A DNA stretch of 64,000 bases, taken from the NCBI GenBank assembly GCA_019022495.1, contig JAFEKR010000025.1, forward strand, positions 806,001 to 870,000, read 5' to 3'. Source of the stretch: Epichloe hybrida. Lineage: Eukaryota; Ascomycota; Sordariomycetes; Hypocreales; Clavicipitaceae. Position 1 is the stretch's first letter. The number at the start of each line of letters is the position of its first letter. Below, in pieces: positions 35,828 through 45,818 of this stretch. The translations under genes and the position numbers were made by a program. Under the pieces are notes generated by a model. That model ran no database searches, was not told where the DNA came from, and was given only the letters and a program-made list of their open reading frames with translations.

Positions 35828-36436
35828 GGTGGGTTGGAGGGAGGCCAATTGGTGTGGTTTTCTTTTGGGCGTTTGGTGAGGTGATGGTGATGGTTTGATG
35901 GTGGCTTGCGACTGAAATTGCCATGGCGATGCGATGATGAGGTGCGCCACCGCAGGGTGGGGGGCTTGTCGTGGCTGTACATAATAGCTGTGCTTGTTGC
36001 GGTGGATGTGGCTGCTAGCTTAGCTTGGAGTGGGATATCTCCTTAAGCGTGTTCCACCTTGTGGAGTGGCGTTAGCTAGGGTCTGTATGTATCCAATCAG
36101 ATAAAAATAAACTACGGATACATACAATTTGCGGGGCTGCTAGACCCACAAGGGGGAACACGCTTAAGGAGATTTTTTTCAACGTGACCAGACGACGTCG
36201 ACAAACTTCACACTTGCTTGCCATTCGTCGCGCTTAAACAGTGTTTAAAGTCGTTTTTTTTTTTTTTATCATTGCTCATTTATTCGTTCTTTATAAATAT
36301 TGGAATGGTTTCAGAAATGAAATAACCTAACTGCATTTTGCGGCCCAGCAGCAGTAGCAGTCCTGAACTCACTTCTTTTAAGTTCTTTACACAAGTCAAC
36401 CAACCCTGTTTGTTTCATGCCACATCACCCATCGTC
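35828..36436. other. Divergent promoter region containing a MITE-like element
   Basis: Upstream of both the cyclophilin and signal peptide peptidase genes. The main visible structure is the inverted-repeat element at 36037-36173. A poly-T tract lies at 36255-36267. Confidence 0.5.
36037..36173. mobile_element. 137-bp MITE-like element with 28-bp terminal inverted repeats
   Basis: The left end 36037-36064 and the right end 36146-36173 are inverted copies with one mismatch, starting ATCTCCTTAAGCGTGTTCC. A second, inner inverted pair (TGTATGTATCC at 36084-36094 and GGATACATACA at 36116-36126) flanks an AT-rich centre. Size, structure and lack of coding capacity fit a non-autonomous DNA transposon. 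No clear target-site duplication is seen beyond a single T. Similar end sequences are familiar from fungal Tc1/mariner-pogo-type elements, which is recollection and not a search result. Confidence 0.75.
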
Positions 36437-38285
36437 ATGGCCTCAAAAACGACGCTGCAGCCCGACGCCCTCGACACCTTCGACACCCTCAACACCACCT
36501 TCAACGGCACGCAACAGCATGCTTCCGCGCTCTCATACCTCCAGGACCTAGACTTCATGCTCCTGGAGTTCAAGCTCGTCGTTTCCGCCCTCGGCATAAT
36601 ATATCTGGGCTCCCATGCCGCCATCCGCCGACCGCCGTCCGCGGCGCCACCGCGCGACAAGAAGGACCGCGAAAAGGACGACTCGGACCGCTTCTCGCAG
36701 GGCCTGGAGCCCTCGGATGCCATCGTCTTCCCCATCATGGCGGCCGTGACGCTCATCGGCCTATACTACCTCATCCAGTGGCTCAAGGACCCGGCTGTCC
36801 TGAACAAGATCCTCAGATACTACATGACAACCATGTCAATGGCGAGTGTTCTCACTCTGTACGCGCACGGCATGGACCTAGGAACCTCGTTCCTCTTCCC
36901 GACCTACTGGCGCGGCAGGGACGGCTCCCTTAGGAAAGCGGACCAGAAGAACAAGGTGGTTGCCCTTTGCGACGACGCCGGGAACGTAGTGGGCGAGGCG
37001 CCCTCTGCGAACCCTCTGCCTGGACCGTTTGGCTTCTTGGCTCCGACGAACAGAATGCGAAGAGCAGCGTGGGAGCTCCGCGGGGTCTTCACCAGACGCT
37101 GGGAAGTCGACCTTTTCGCACGAGGCATGGGCGAGGTGAAGACGCATCTTCGCTTCTCACATGTGATGGCCTTGCTGCTCAGTGTTGGTACGGCGCTGGT
37201 GTACTTTTCGACAACATGGTCGTTTTTGTCCAACATGCTGGGTTATGGCATGTGTTATGGCTCGTTTTTGATCTTCTCGCCTACCGACTTTATGACGGGC
37301 AGTTTGGTGCTGTGGGGGCTGTTTTTCTATGACATTTTCATGGTGTTTTATACGTGAGTTTCCTTGATTCTTGTTTCTGCTTCAGTCACCTCAGAACCCT
37401 TTTTTTTTTCCCCGGTTCCATGCTATGCTCCCCTTTCTCCATCCATTGAAACTAGTCTGAAGAAAAGCTTCAACTGACTGCGATAGACCCTACATGATTA
37501 CTGTCGCAACTGCTCTTGACGTCCCCATCAAACTCACATTTGAAGCCGCGTCGCGAAAGAGCATCCTAGGTCTCGGAGACATCGTCATTCCCGGCATGAT
37601 TATCGGCTGGACGCTTCGACTGGATCTCTGGCTGCATTACGTCCGCAAAATCAAGTATGAATCCACGGATCTGGTCCTCGTTGAAAAGGACGCAACGTCG
37701 GGCGAAATCAGGAAGCGAAGCGAGACGAAGCACAAGGAAGTAAAAGCTCCCTACGTCGAGGTAAAGGGCAACTGGGGCGATGGATTCTGGTCTCGCGGCT
37801 CATTGTTCCCCTCTCGACCTCACCAACTACCCCCCCATTTGGCTGGCGCCCGGTTCGCCAAGGTGTACTTCCATGCGGCCATGGTAGGCTACACGCTCGG
37901 CATGGGGGTCACGCTCGCCATGCTCTTGGTGTTTAAGCGCGGCCAGCCAGCTCTGCTGTACCTGGTTCCAGGCGTGCTGGGTGCGCTTGTGGCCACGGCG
38001 TTGGCGAGGGGCGAGTTCGGAGACATGTGGAGGTACACCGAGGACGGGAGCCTTGATACAATGCACGTGGTGGTTGATCTGGACAGCGATGGGAACGCCA
38101 TAAGGAGGATCGGGGCCCTGGAGGACGGAGTCGTTGATACCACCAAGGACGAGAAGAAGGATAAAGGTGAGGGGGGCAAGGATCAGAAATCTGACGACGA
38201 GGCTGTGCTTGTCAAGAAAGCGGAGGATGACAAGAGCAGACGCCGCAAAGTGTTTGTGTTGTCGGTAGAGGCTGCAGAGGAGTAG
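36437..38285 (+). CDS. Signal peptide peptidase (presenilin-type intramembrane aspartyl protease)
   Basis: Cuts remnant signal peptides and other type II segments inside the ER membrane. Exons 36437-37353 and 37487-38285 give 571 residues. The start is the first ATG (ATCGTCATGGCC). Several hydrophobic segments are visible. The catalytic aspartates are Asp299 in FYDIFMVFYT (YD motif) and Asp337 in LGLGDIVIPG (GxGD motif), and the PAL motif is QPALLYLVPG. The 133-bp intron falls right after the YD motif. Compared with short SPPs it has a charged cytosolic insert after the first membrane segment (PPRDKKDREKDDSD) and a long Lys/Glu-rich C-terminal tail. No KKXX ER-retrieval signal is present at the end. 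Assignment is firm. Confidence 0.93.
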
Positions 38286-38936
38286 CGTTTTCGGAGTCCG
38301 AGAATTATGCGCCCTTCCTAGCCTCGTACGCTTGACTACTCCTTCACTCGTCGATTTACTATGAGGCATGCAAGTGGTGCTGTATTAATTTTATTTCTTT
38401 GAAATGAGAAAGAGCGTCTCTTGGAACCATCAACGAAGTTCCTGTAGCAAACTGTAGCAAACTGACAATGAATGCCCTGATGTCTACGTGTCTACGCACG
38501 GTCGCTGACGCCATGCCGGTAGTGACAACATTAGCGCCTCCTCCGAGCAACAACTTAACAGCAGTGTCGCAATCATGCTTAGCAGCTAGCAGCCTGCCTG
38601 CGTATGAAGTTCATTTCAAGACGCTTATAGCCAGCTCGCTTCGGTTTTTGTGTTTGTCCAGATTGTATTCTCTCTATAGTTCGGTCGTACGTAAGTGTGC
38701 GTGCAAGTCGAAATCTAAGCTGGCTTGCAAAGAGAGGATGATGCATGCATCTGGCTCTGTTGGGCAAGCGCGACGGGGGGGTCATCGAACCAATCACCCA
38801 AAGCAGTCCCCGCCACATAAACGAATTGCATGCATGCCATACGGACTAAGTACATCGATGCATCACAACTTCATCTCCCCGTCCTTTTCTCTCCTTTTCT
38901 CTCCCCGCCTACGCGCATCACCAGGCCAAGCCCACC
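38286..38936. other. Intergenic
   Basis: Downstream of the SPP gene and upstream of the Naa50-like gene. No supportable gene; a CT-rich leader precedes 38937. Confidence 0.5.
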
Positions 38937-40013
38937 ATGTCCCTCCCTACCACAAAGCCCATCCAGCCATCCATACGCTCCTTCTTCACGACCAACACCC
39001 CGAAATATGCTCCCCCGCCCGGCCAATCGCCGCCCTCCTCCCACATCGCCATCCGCCATCCTCCCGCGACGCAACAAGCAAAGGACCTCGCCATTCCGCC
39101 TCTGCCGACCATTCCCGACTCAGCGAGCATACGAATCCCAACCGACGCGGACATCGCTCCCCTGCGACGCATAAACTCCCTCCTCTTGCAAGTTTCCTAC
39201 GCGGAATCGTTCTACGCATACGCCGTCAACAACCCCTTCTCCCGCGTAATCACGTGGTCGCAGGACGGGCAAGAGCCCAAGGTCATAGGCGGGATAGTCT
39301 GTCGCGTAGAGGACATCAGCCCCAAGGAGAAGAACAAGAGCAATGGCGATAAGACGGCCCAGAACATATACATTCGTTCGCTGTGTCTGCTATCGCCCTA
39401 CCGATCCATGGGTCTCGCCCGGGCCGCGCTCGAGCATGTTCTCTCCACAGTGGCAGCGAACCACCTGAATGTCGCGAGTGTGACGGCCCATGTCTGGACA
39501 GAGAATGAAGATGGGCTGCGGTGGTACGAGGGCAGGGGGTTCGCGAGGGCCGGCCAGCCCCTGCGGGGATATTATCTGACACTGAGGCCCGATACCGCGT
39601 GGTTGGTACGGAGGGATGTATCGCGGAGCGGGAACGGTTCATCGGAGAGAGAAGAAGCTGGGGCGATGGACAATCGATCGGTTTCAACGAGTGTGACTGC
39701 CGCCGTCGTCAATCTACCTCCCCTTGCTGCACCGCTCCCGGGGGTTCCTGCGTCGTCGACGAAATCTACGCCGCCTCCCCCTTCATCGGGGACGTCGAGA
39801 CCAAAGTCCGCGCTGGGACAGTCATATCAGAACCAGCGGCCGGATATGGAATGGAACGATGTTCCTGCCGATATGGCGCCTCCTATGGCGCCGTTGCGCA
39901 AGACGGGCAGTGAGTCGGTGTCGGCAACGAGCTCGAGGAGTAGCAGTTCTGCGGGACCGAGGAAGAAGCGGGACCGTTCGTATCCGGCTGCCGCGTTTGG
40001 GGCGAATCAGTGA
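38937..40013 (+). CDS. GNAT N-acetyltransferase, Naa50/San-like, with N-terminal PIP-box-like motif
   Basis: A single exon of 358 residues starting in a good context (CACCATGTCC). The GNAT core spans about residues 60-225: SYAESFYAYAVN, a VIGGIVCRVED strand, the YIRSLCLLSPYRSMGLARAAL acetyl-CoA loop (RSMGLA corresponds to R/QxxGxG/A) and HVWTENEDGLRWYEGRGF. This order and the SYAESFYA and YRSMG stretches resemble Naa50, the N-terminal acetyltransferase linked to sister-chromatid cohesion in animals. The N terminus contains QPSIRSFF (Gln10, Ile13, Phe16, Phe17), matching the PCNA-interacting PIP-box pattern. The C-terminal 130 residues are disordered, Ser/Pro-rich and end basic (PRKKRDR). PCNA binding is inference from a short motif. 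Confidence 0.82.
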   Translation: MSLPTTKPIQPSIRSFFTTNTPKYAPPPGQSPPSSHIAIRHPPATQQAKDLAIPPLPTIPDSASIRIPTDADIAPLRRINSLLLQVSYAESFYAYAVNNPFSRVITWSQDGQEPKVIGGIVCRVEDISPKEKNKSNGDKTAQNIYIRSLCLLSPYRSMGLARAALEHVLSTVAANHLNVASVTAHVWTENEDGLRWYEGRGFARAGQPLRGYYLTLRPDTAWLVRRDVSRSGNGSSEREEAGAMDNRSVSTSVTAAVVNLPPLAAPLPGVPASSTKSTPPPPSSGTSRPKSALGQSYQNQRPDMEWNDVPADMAPPMAPLRKTGSESVSATSSRSSSSAGPRKKRDRSYPAAAFGANQ

Positions 40014-40375
40014 CGGAGACGAATAACGGAGAAGGGGGACTGCTTAATTAATGCTCATGGTTGGAGACGCCGAGGCATCATTTACTATTCAAGGCACATG
40101 AAAAACAGAGGATCTTACCACGGGATATTCTCAACGGCGCTACAGAAGGAGGGGGGGGGGGGGTTTACAAAAAGCACGGGGACCATGATTACGTCAAGGA
40201 AGACAACCACGGAGCGTATAGATGGCAACATCAGTGGACCAGGTCAATGCAGTGCTTGAGGACAATAAATAGCTTTTGCTTAGAGAGACAAGCTCATGAC
40301 GGATGAATATTTACCTTTATGACATGATTTATACCATGCATTTTTCAACATTCAACATTCAACATATCATGACCC

Positions 40376-40407
<32 letters not shown>

Positions 40408-40446
40408 CGTGCCCATGTGAAAAGACGCAAATAGGATGGCCTCTCC
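40014..40446. other. Convergent 3' region with homopolymers
   Basis: Between the Naa50-like and hexokinase genes. Has a G run (40150-40163) and about 28 A in a row (40376-40404). No gene is supported. Confidence 0.6.
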
Positions 40447-42313
40447 TCATCGTTGTTGTCTGGTCCACCAAACAGCCGCAATCGCCACGGCGGCCGCCAT
40501 GAAGCCCCCGAAGAAGAGCGCCGTCGTGGGTGAAGACGCATCCTCGACAGCAGGCACATTGGACGGAACCTTTTCAAGGCGTCGCTTGATGTCCTTGCGC
40601 AGGTCGGCCAAGAAGTCACCCGGCTTTTCCTGGCGGGCGGCAATGAGCGCAATGAGAGCTGCGCCGACTCCGCTGCCATCCTTGGCGATGCCAATGCGGA
40701 TCTTTGCAGCGCCCTCGGGCCCAATGCCTTTGATGACGGCAAGAGCTTCGTAGATCATGTCTCTGAAGAAAGGATAGTGCTCGACCAGGCTGCCGTCGAC
40801 GCCAACGTCAATCACGCCCTCGTTGGGATCCCCAACTTTGCCGGATTGCAGCGCAACGGCTCCAATCGCAACAGCCGACAGTCTAGCTGCTCGGCGGGCG
40901 ACGGCGTCGGAAATAGCCTTGAAGGCCTGCGCATCCTCCAATGACGGCGCGTAAATGTCGAGGGAATTCTCAAGCTCTTGGCGAATCGACCAAAGCTCTG
41001 GTGTGTTATCGGCGGCCGCGACCGACATGATGGCGCTGTCCAGGCCCCACGTCTTGAAGATGCTCGAGTTGGGCCCGATGCTCGTCGTTGTGTGTCTGTC
41101 GTTGAAGCTCGAGTTGACATCCCGGAAGAGGGCGATATCATCCTTTTTGATCATGTCAACGACGGCCAATCGCACGATTTCGCCCAGAAACATGCCCGAA
41201 ACTCGCTTCTCGAACATTTGGAATCCAGGGTTCACACTCCCAGCGTCGAGCGTCTTATCCCAGGGCGTGGACGAGAGAACTTTGAGCTGGTTGTCAAATG
41301 AGCCCCATTCGGTATTTATAACCATTTCGCCCGTTGACGTGTCGTACTCTCCTTGGATTGCTTTCTTGATATTGGCAGTCTTCTCAATGTAGGCGCCATT
41401 CGTGCCGGTTCCGAAAATGCCACCCAAAAGAGAGCGGTGCTTTCCAGTCGAAGTATACGATCTTGCCATGAGAGTACCGACAGTATCGTTGACAAGGGCC
41501 GCTACTTTGACTGGGAGGCTGAGGTCGTCAATCTCGTCCTGGAGCAGGCGACAGACATCCTTGCCTATGGCGTCGGGAATATCGAAGCCCTTGGTCCATC
41601 GAATGAGGTGGCCCTTATTGATACCTAATTGCTTGACGGGGAAGCTGAACGTGAAGCCGAGGCGGAAAATGTGCTCATCACGGTAACCCATGGGCGTGCT
41701 GGCGATAGCTCTGCGGCGTACGTGGCTTTCGAAGTGATCGGCATGGTGCTCCCGAAGGAACAGCTCAATCTGCTTGGCAAGAAAGGCGAAAAGCTCCTTG
41801 GCAGTCTTGGCGATCATGAGGGCTTTAGGAATGGCCACCTTGTTGTAAGTGAGGTTGAAGGTCGTGTCGCCGTTGAGCATGATGGAGCATACACGGAAGT
41901 TGGTACCGCCAAGATCAACCGCTAGATACAAGCCCTACATGTATGAACTTTGTCAACTATTTCACATCCACGTCGCCTATCAACGAGCATGTGGAGCATT
42001 TGAACAGAAAGAGGAGTTCGAAATTACCTTTTCTGTGCCGTTGGGCACTCCTGTGACATACGTAGGAATTTGGCTAAGGTTGGTGCCATCGTTTTCTAAG
42101 CCCTCCTCTGTCGCGCGAGGTCAGTACAAAGCCAAGATTTTGAGCGCCAGTTGAGCGCCAATTGAGCGCCAACCTGGATTCTGACACGGCGCATAGGCTG
42201 GGCAATGTTTGCATACTCATTTGAGCCAGGAACTCCTCCACGTGCTCATTGACATGAACATCGGAAAATTCGAATTGCGAGACGACTCGCTTGGTCTCGC
42301 CAGCAAGCGCCAT
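40447..42313 (-). CDS. Hexokinase-family sugar kinase with C-terminal membrane anchor
   Basis: Phosphorylates glucose or related hexoses with ATP. Exons 42313-42217, 42107-42028 and 41934-40447 join in frame to 554 residues, about 60 longer than ordinary fungal hexokinases. Motifs in order: DLGGTNFRV (phosphate loop, near residue 66), LGFTFSFPVKQLGINKGHLI and RWTKGF (sugar binding), VNDTVGTLMA (the catalytic Asp loop), FGTGTNGAYIE, and near the C terminus DVGVDGSLVEHYP and AKDGSGVGAALIA. The last 24 residues (ALFFGGFMAAAVAIAAVWW then TRQQR) form a hydrophobic tail followed by Arg, a tail anchor facing the cytosol. This suggests attachment to the mitochondrial outer membrane or ER. Whether it is a major hexokinase or an atypical regulatory paralogue (HxkC-like) cannot be settled. 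Confidence 0.88.
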
Positions 42314-45300
42314 TGTTGCAGGTCGAGAAACTGGCGCCAGAATATCGACTCCGATGTCGGGTGGGAGGGGTGCGAGAATAAGGTAGTGGAGAACGAAGAA
42401 TAGGGAGAGTAAAGGAAGGAGAAGAGATATGGCGAATGCAGCTGAGAACGAGACACCTTGGCGTCGTGAAGCACTGAAGCACGAGGTGGGCAAGCTGATG
42501 GGAAAGTACAAATTGGCGGCGGCTTGTGGCAAAAGTGATTCGGAGCAGACCCAGACCCAGACCCAGACCCAGACACCGGCTGGATTCCCAGGGATTTTTT
42601 TTTTTTTTTTTTTAACATGTAATCCGTACGGATGATGCAATTGGAGCCACTATCTGCAAGGATGCGAGCGATGCGGGCGATGCGGGTTAATATGCGGGCG
42701 ATGCGGGCGATGCGGGGAGCATGCTTGTCGTAATTAGTAAAGGATGATGCTTCGGACAAGCTGGAACCTCGGGTACATACAAATGTACATGTAGAAACAG
42801 CTAGAAACAGCCACCAATAAAGGAAGCTCAATGATTAAGCATCAAGTTGCCGTCGGTCCACCTGCTAGTAGTATGTAGCCAGCGACTGTCTCGTGAGATT
42901 TTAACAGCCCTCCACAGCTTTTTTTTTTTTTTTTTTGGATCAACGGGCCGTAATGGGCTTCAAGATGAGCGAATTTCTTGGTTACGAACCGTGGACTGCA
43001 GGAGACACTGGGCCCCTTGCCTTGGAAAAGACAGAAGCCGTACCGTGTACCGTGTGCTCCGTGCCGTATCAACGGGCGTTGGAGAAATATGGCCGAGAGA
43101 CTGCCGAAGCAGAGACGCAGAGATCCACGTCGAGCGGGGACAGCAAGAGCAAACTTGAGGGACGTACGAATTAGACACTTTTTCATCATTAGGGACAACT
43201 CGATGCGAGAAAGGGGCGACGTATGAGTTGTGGTGAGAATTCAAGAATCCGAAGCACAAATTCAAAATATCACCATGGCCCTCGCCTTCGCGGCAGAGTC
43301 GCAGTCGTCGTCATGGAGCAAATCGATCCGGTTTCGATCCAGTCATCAGAGCCTTTTTTTTTTCTTTTTTTTTTTTTTGGCACAGAGGCCTCTCACGAGA
43401 CATTACGGAAATTGCCGCAACGACCGAGTTTCGACACAGAGGCTTCTTGCATACGAGAAGAGAACTGATGAATTCGATAGGTCCAATGCATTAAATACAC
43501 ATGTGCTCATCGCTCAATTTTGTCGATCTGGCATCCCGCATCTCAATCCTTTCATCTATCCAACCGAGATCGGGTGAGTGATTTAATGTCTCTCCGGGAA
43601 TAGGCATGTCGTGTCACCCTGGTTTGATGCAGCCGTGTCTGTATTGAAACCCAAAATATCGCGCGGCCAGAGGATTATGCCAAAGCTGATTCCTTTTATT
43701 ACCTGCTTATTGAGCTCATCTTCGTCTGCATACTCTCGCGGCCCTCGCTAATGCCAATACCTTGACGGTAAATTGACGTAGAAGAACGACTTCTCTTCTG
43801 GGCAGCGTAGCATTTTCTTGCCGCTTCGAAGAATCCCTAAACAAAAAAGACTGATTGCATTTTCGCGGTGCCAAACAGAGCTTTTGGGTATTTCGAATTC
43901 TTTCAGCAAAGTGGTTCTATGCCGCAGTCAGCTATTCATCATGAATCATGACCCTCACTATTAAGCAGACGCACGCGTAAGCATCATTGACCACCCGCAA
44001 GCCGACGAACAGACCGAATCATCCTCGAGTTGACAGAACTTGTCACAGGTAGGGAAGCGGCGACAAGACGCTCTGGAGTGCAAATAACCATGTTGTGATG
44101 TCAAAGAAGATGATGCACAGCTGCGAGCGACACATCAATCCATGCACTCGTGAGGCCCAATAGCTTCAATTCCAGTTGTCACGATCTTTCTCATGTTCCA
44201 TCGTCCATCGCCCAAGCACAACGAGTCGCCTGAAGGGTCTCCCCGTCGTTTTCAGCGCGACGATCGATCAAGGTGGCGTGAGCGTCAGCAGATGGCGCGG
44301 GCTTGTGTGGCCATGCTCCGGCTCAGCCTCAACGAGGATCAACGCGGGCGCCTTTGAATAATGTAGAGGAAAGGGGGAGGAATCACGAGAGTATACTCCG
44401 TATAGATAAGGCTTTTGCGCTGAACGGAAAACGCCCTGCCCGATGATACCCACACATTTTTTTTTTTGTTCCTGGAAATCCACCGCTGCTGCAACGCTAC
44501 AGCATGGCAGGTTGGGGAGAGGAAGGAAGAGGCTATACGGAGTAGACGCTGCAGAGCATTGAAATGAAACACGAATTCTACAAACGGAAATTCTGACCAT
44601 GACTTGGTGACCAGATAGCGCTGTACTGAGTGATCCAGGTGACAAATATCGTCCGGTCAAGAAAATTTGCGTCTGCTTGCATTTCGCCACTTCTGTTGAG
44701 GCAGGCCGTTGTGTTCCCGTCATCGGCTTTCATTCTGGTCACAATCTGGTGCGGCTCGTGTTGCAAGTCAAGTCCCCCTTCCCCGCCTGTTCTGACTTTT
44801 GACTCGACCAGACCGGATCGGACTAGTATCGGAGAATATTGTATATTCAATGTTCAGGTTGCGTCTGGGAAAGGCAGCGACATGCTGTCCTGGCCCCAGT
44901 CCTGCCTGCCGAAAACACGAACGAAAACACGAACGAAAACACGAAGACTCATGTCCGGTTCCCCGCCAACCCCCCAACAACCCACGCAAGCATCGACCAC
45001 GTAACAATCCGTGAATGTTCAATGTGCGGGTAATGACTACTACGCAAACGAATCGTCCCAACGGCATCAATGGGGCACGCATCAATGGGGCACGCATCTT
45101 ACATAGACTGCCAGTCTGCCAACGTGCTTCCTCTCGGATCACTGAGTGCTCTTCCCACCGAGCGTCGGAGCTACCTACGTACTGATTGATCCGTACGCAC
45201 GCACTCAAACAGTTCGAGGGTTGCCTCCGCGCCCAGCCTTCTTTGATTGAAACAAATATTATTATTGCCTGTCTGCTGCTGTGTTGCTGTGTTGCTGTGT

Positions 45301-45818
45301 CCCCCCCCTTCCCCCGGTCCTGGAGTGTCGCACTCGTCTCGCTCGTACCCGCGTATTTGGGTGTTCGGCCACGACAGGGCATTTCCTTTCTTCGTCGACC
45401 TTTTGTCAATCTTCACGTTGCTCCACTCTCCGCAAAGTCCCAAAAGTGCAGCTCGATGCTGGGTCCCATTTCTCTTTCTCTCCCCTGGGCAGCTAGTTTC
45501 TGACGTGCCGGCACGGCTGCAGAGCACACCAGACGCGCTCGAATTGACAGACAGCCTGTCAACCTGTCAACCTGTCAACTGTTTGTTGTGTGTGGTGTGT
45601 CTCTGACGTTGTGCTGCTGCGCTGCGCCCCTCCTCCCTCCCCCTCCGTCCATCCTGGCTTTGCGGCTGCTTCGACATCGTTGCCTTGCCGAAGCTCGCAC
45701 GCACGCCCTGCCAGATCAGTCCAGTCCTTGCAAGACCTGGTCTTCTTTTCCTAACCATTCTCTTCCCTCATCCGCCGTGCTCCCCTCGAATCTCACGTCT
45801 TGCCTCCTTCCCTTCCAT
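42314..45818. other. Divergent 3.5-kb intergenic region
   Basis: Upstream of the hexokinase gene (minus) and Hsp70-like gene (plus). Contains a CAGACC repeat (42546-42575), poly-T tracts (42597-42613, 42920-42936, 43353-43378), a GATGCGGGC repeat (42661-42717), a 12-bp repeat (44910-44946), and TACTCCGTA/TACGGAGTA at 44394 and 44536. The 45.5-45.8 kb stretch is a pyrimidine-rich leader with three copies of CAACCTGT. Short frames at 42935-43577 show no domain. Confidence 0.5.
44910..44946. repeat. Tandem 12-bp repeat, three copies
   Basis: Three copies of CGAAAACACGAA. Confidence 0.9.

Noticed and set aside
38468..39352. Plus-strand open frame of 294 codons overlapping the start of the acetyltransferase gene
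   Set aside because: Low-complexity Pro/His/Arg composition typical of an out-of-frame reading; overlaps the well-supported GNAT frame.
41353..41925. Plus-strand open frames opposite hexokinase
   Set aside because: Antisense shadows of conserved kinase exons.
42935..43577. Short open frames on the plus strand between hexokinase and Hsp70-like genes
   Set aside because: No domain, poly-T interruptions and no splice pattern.
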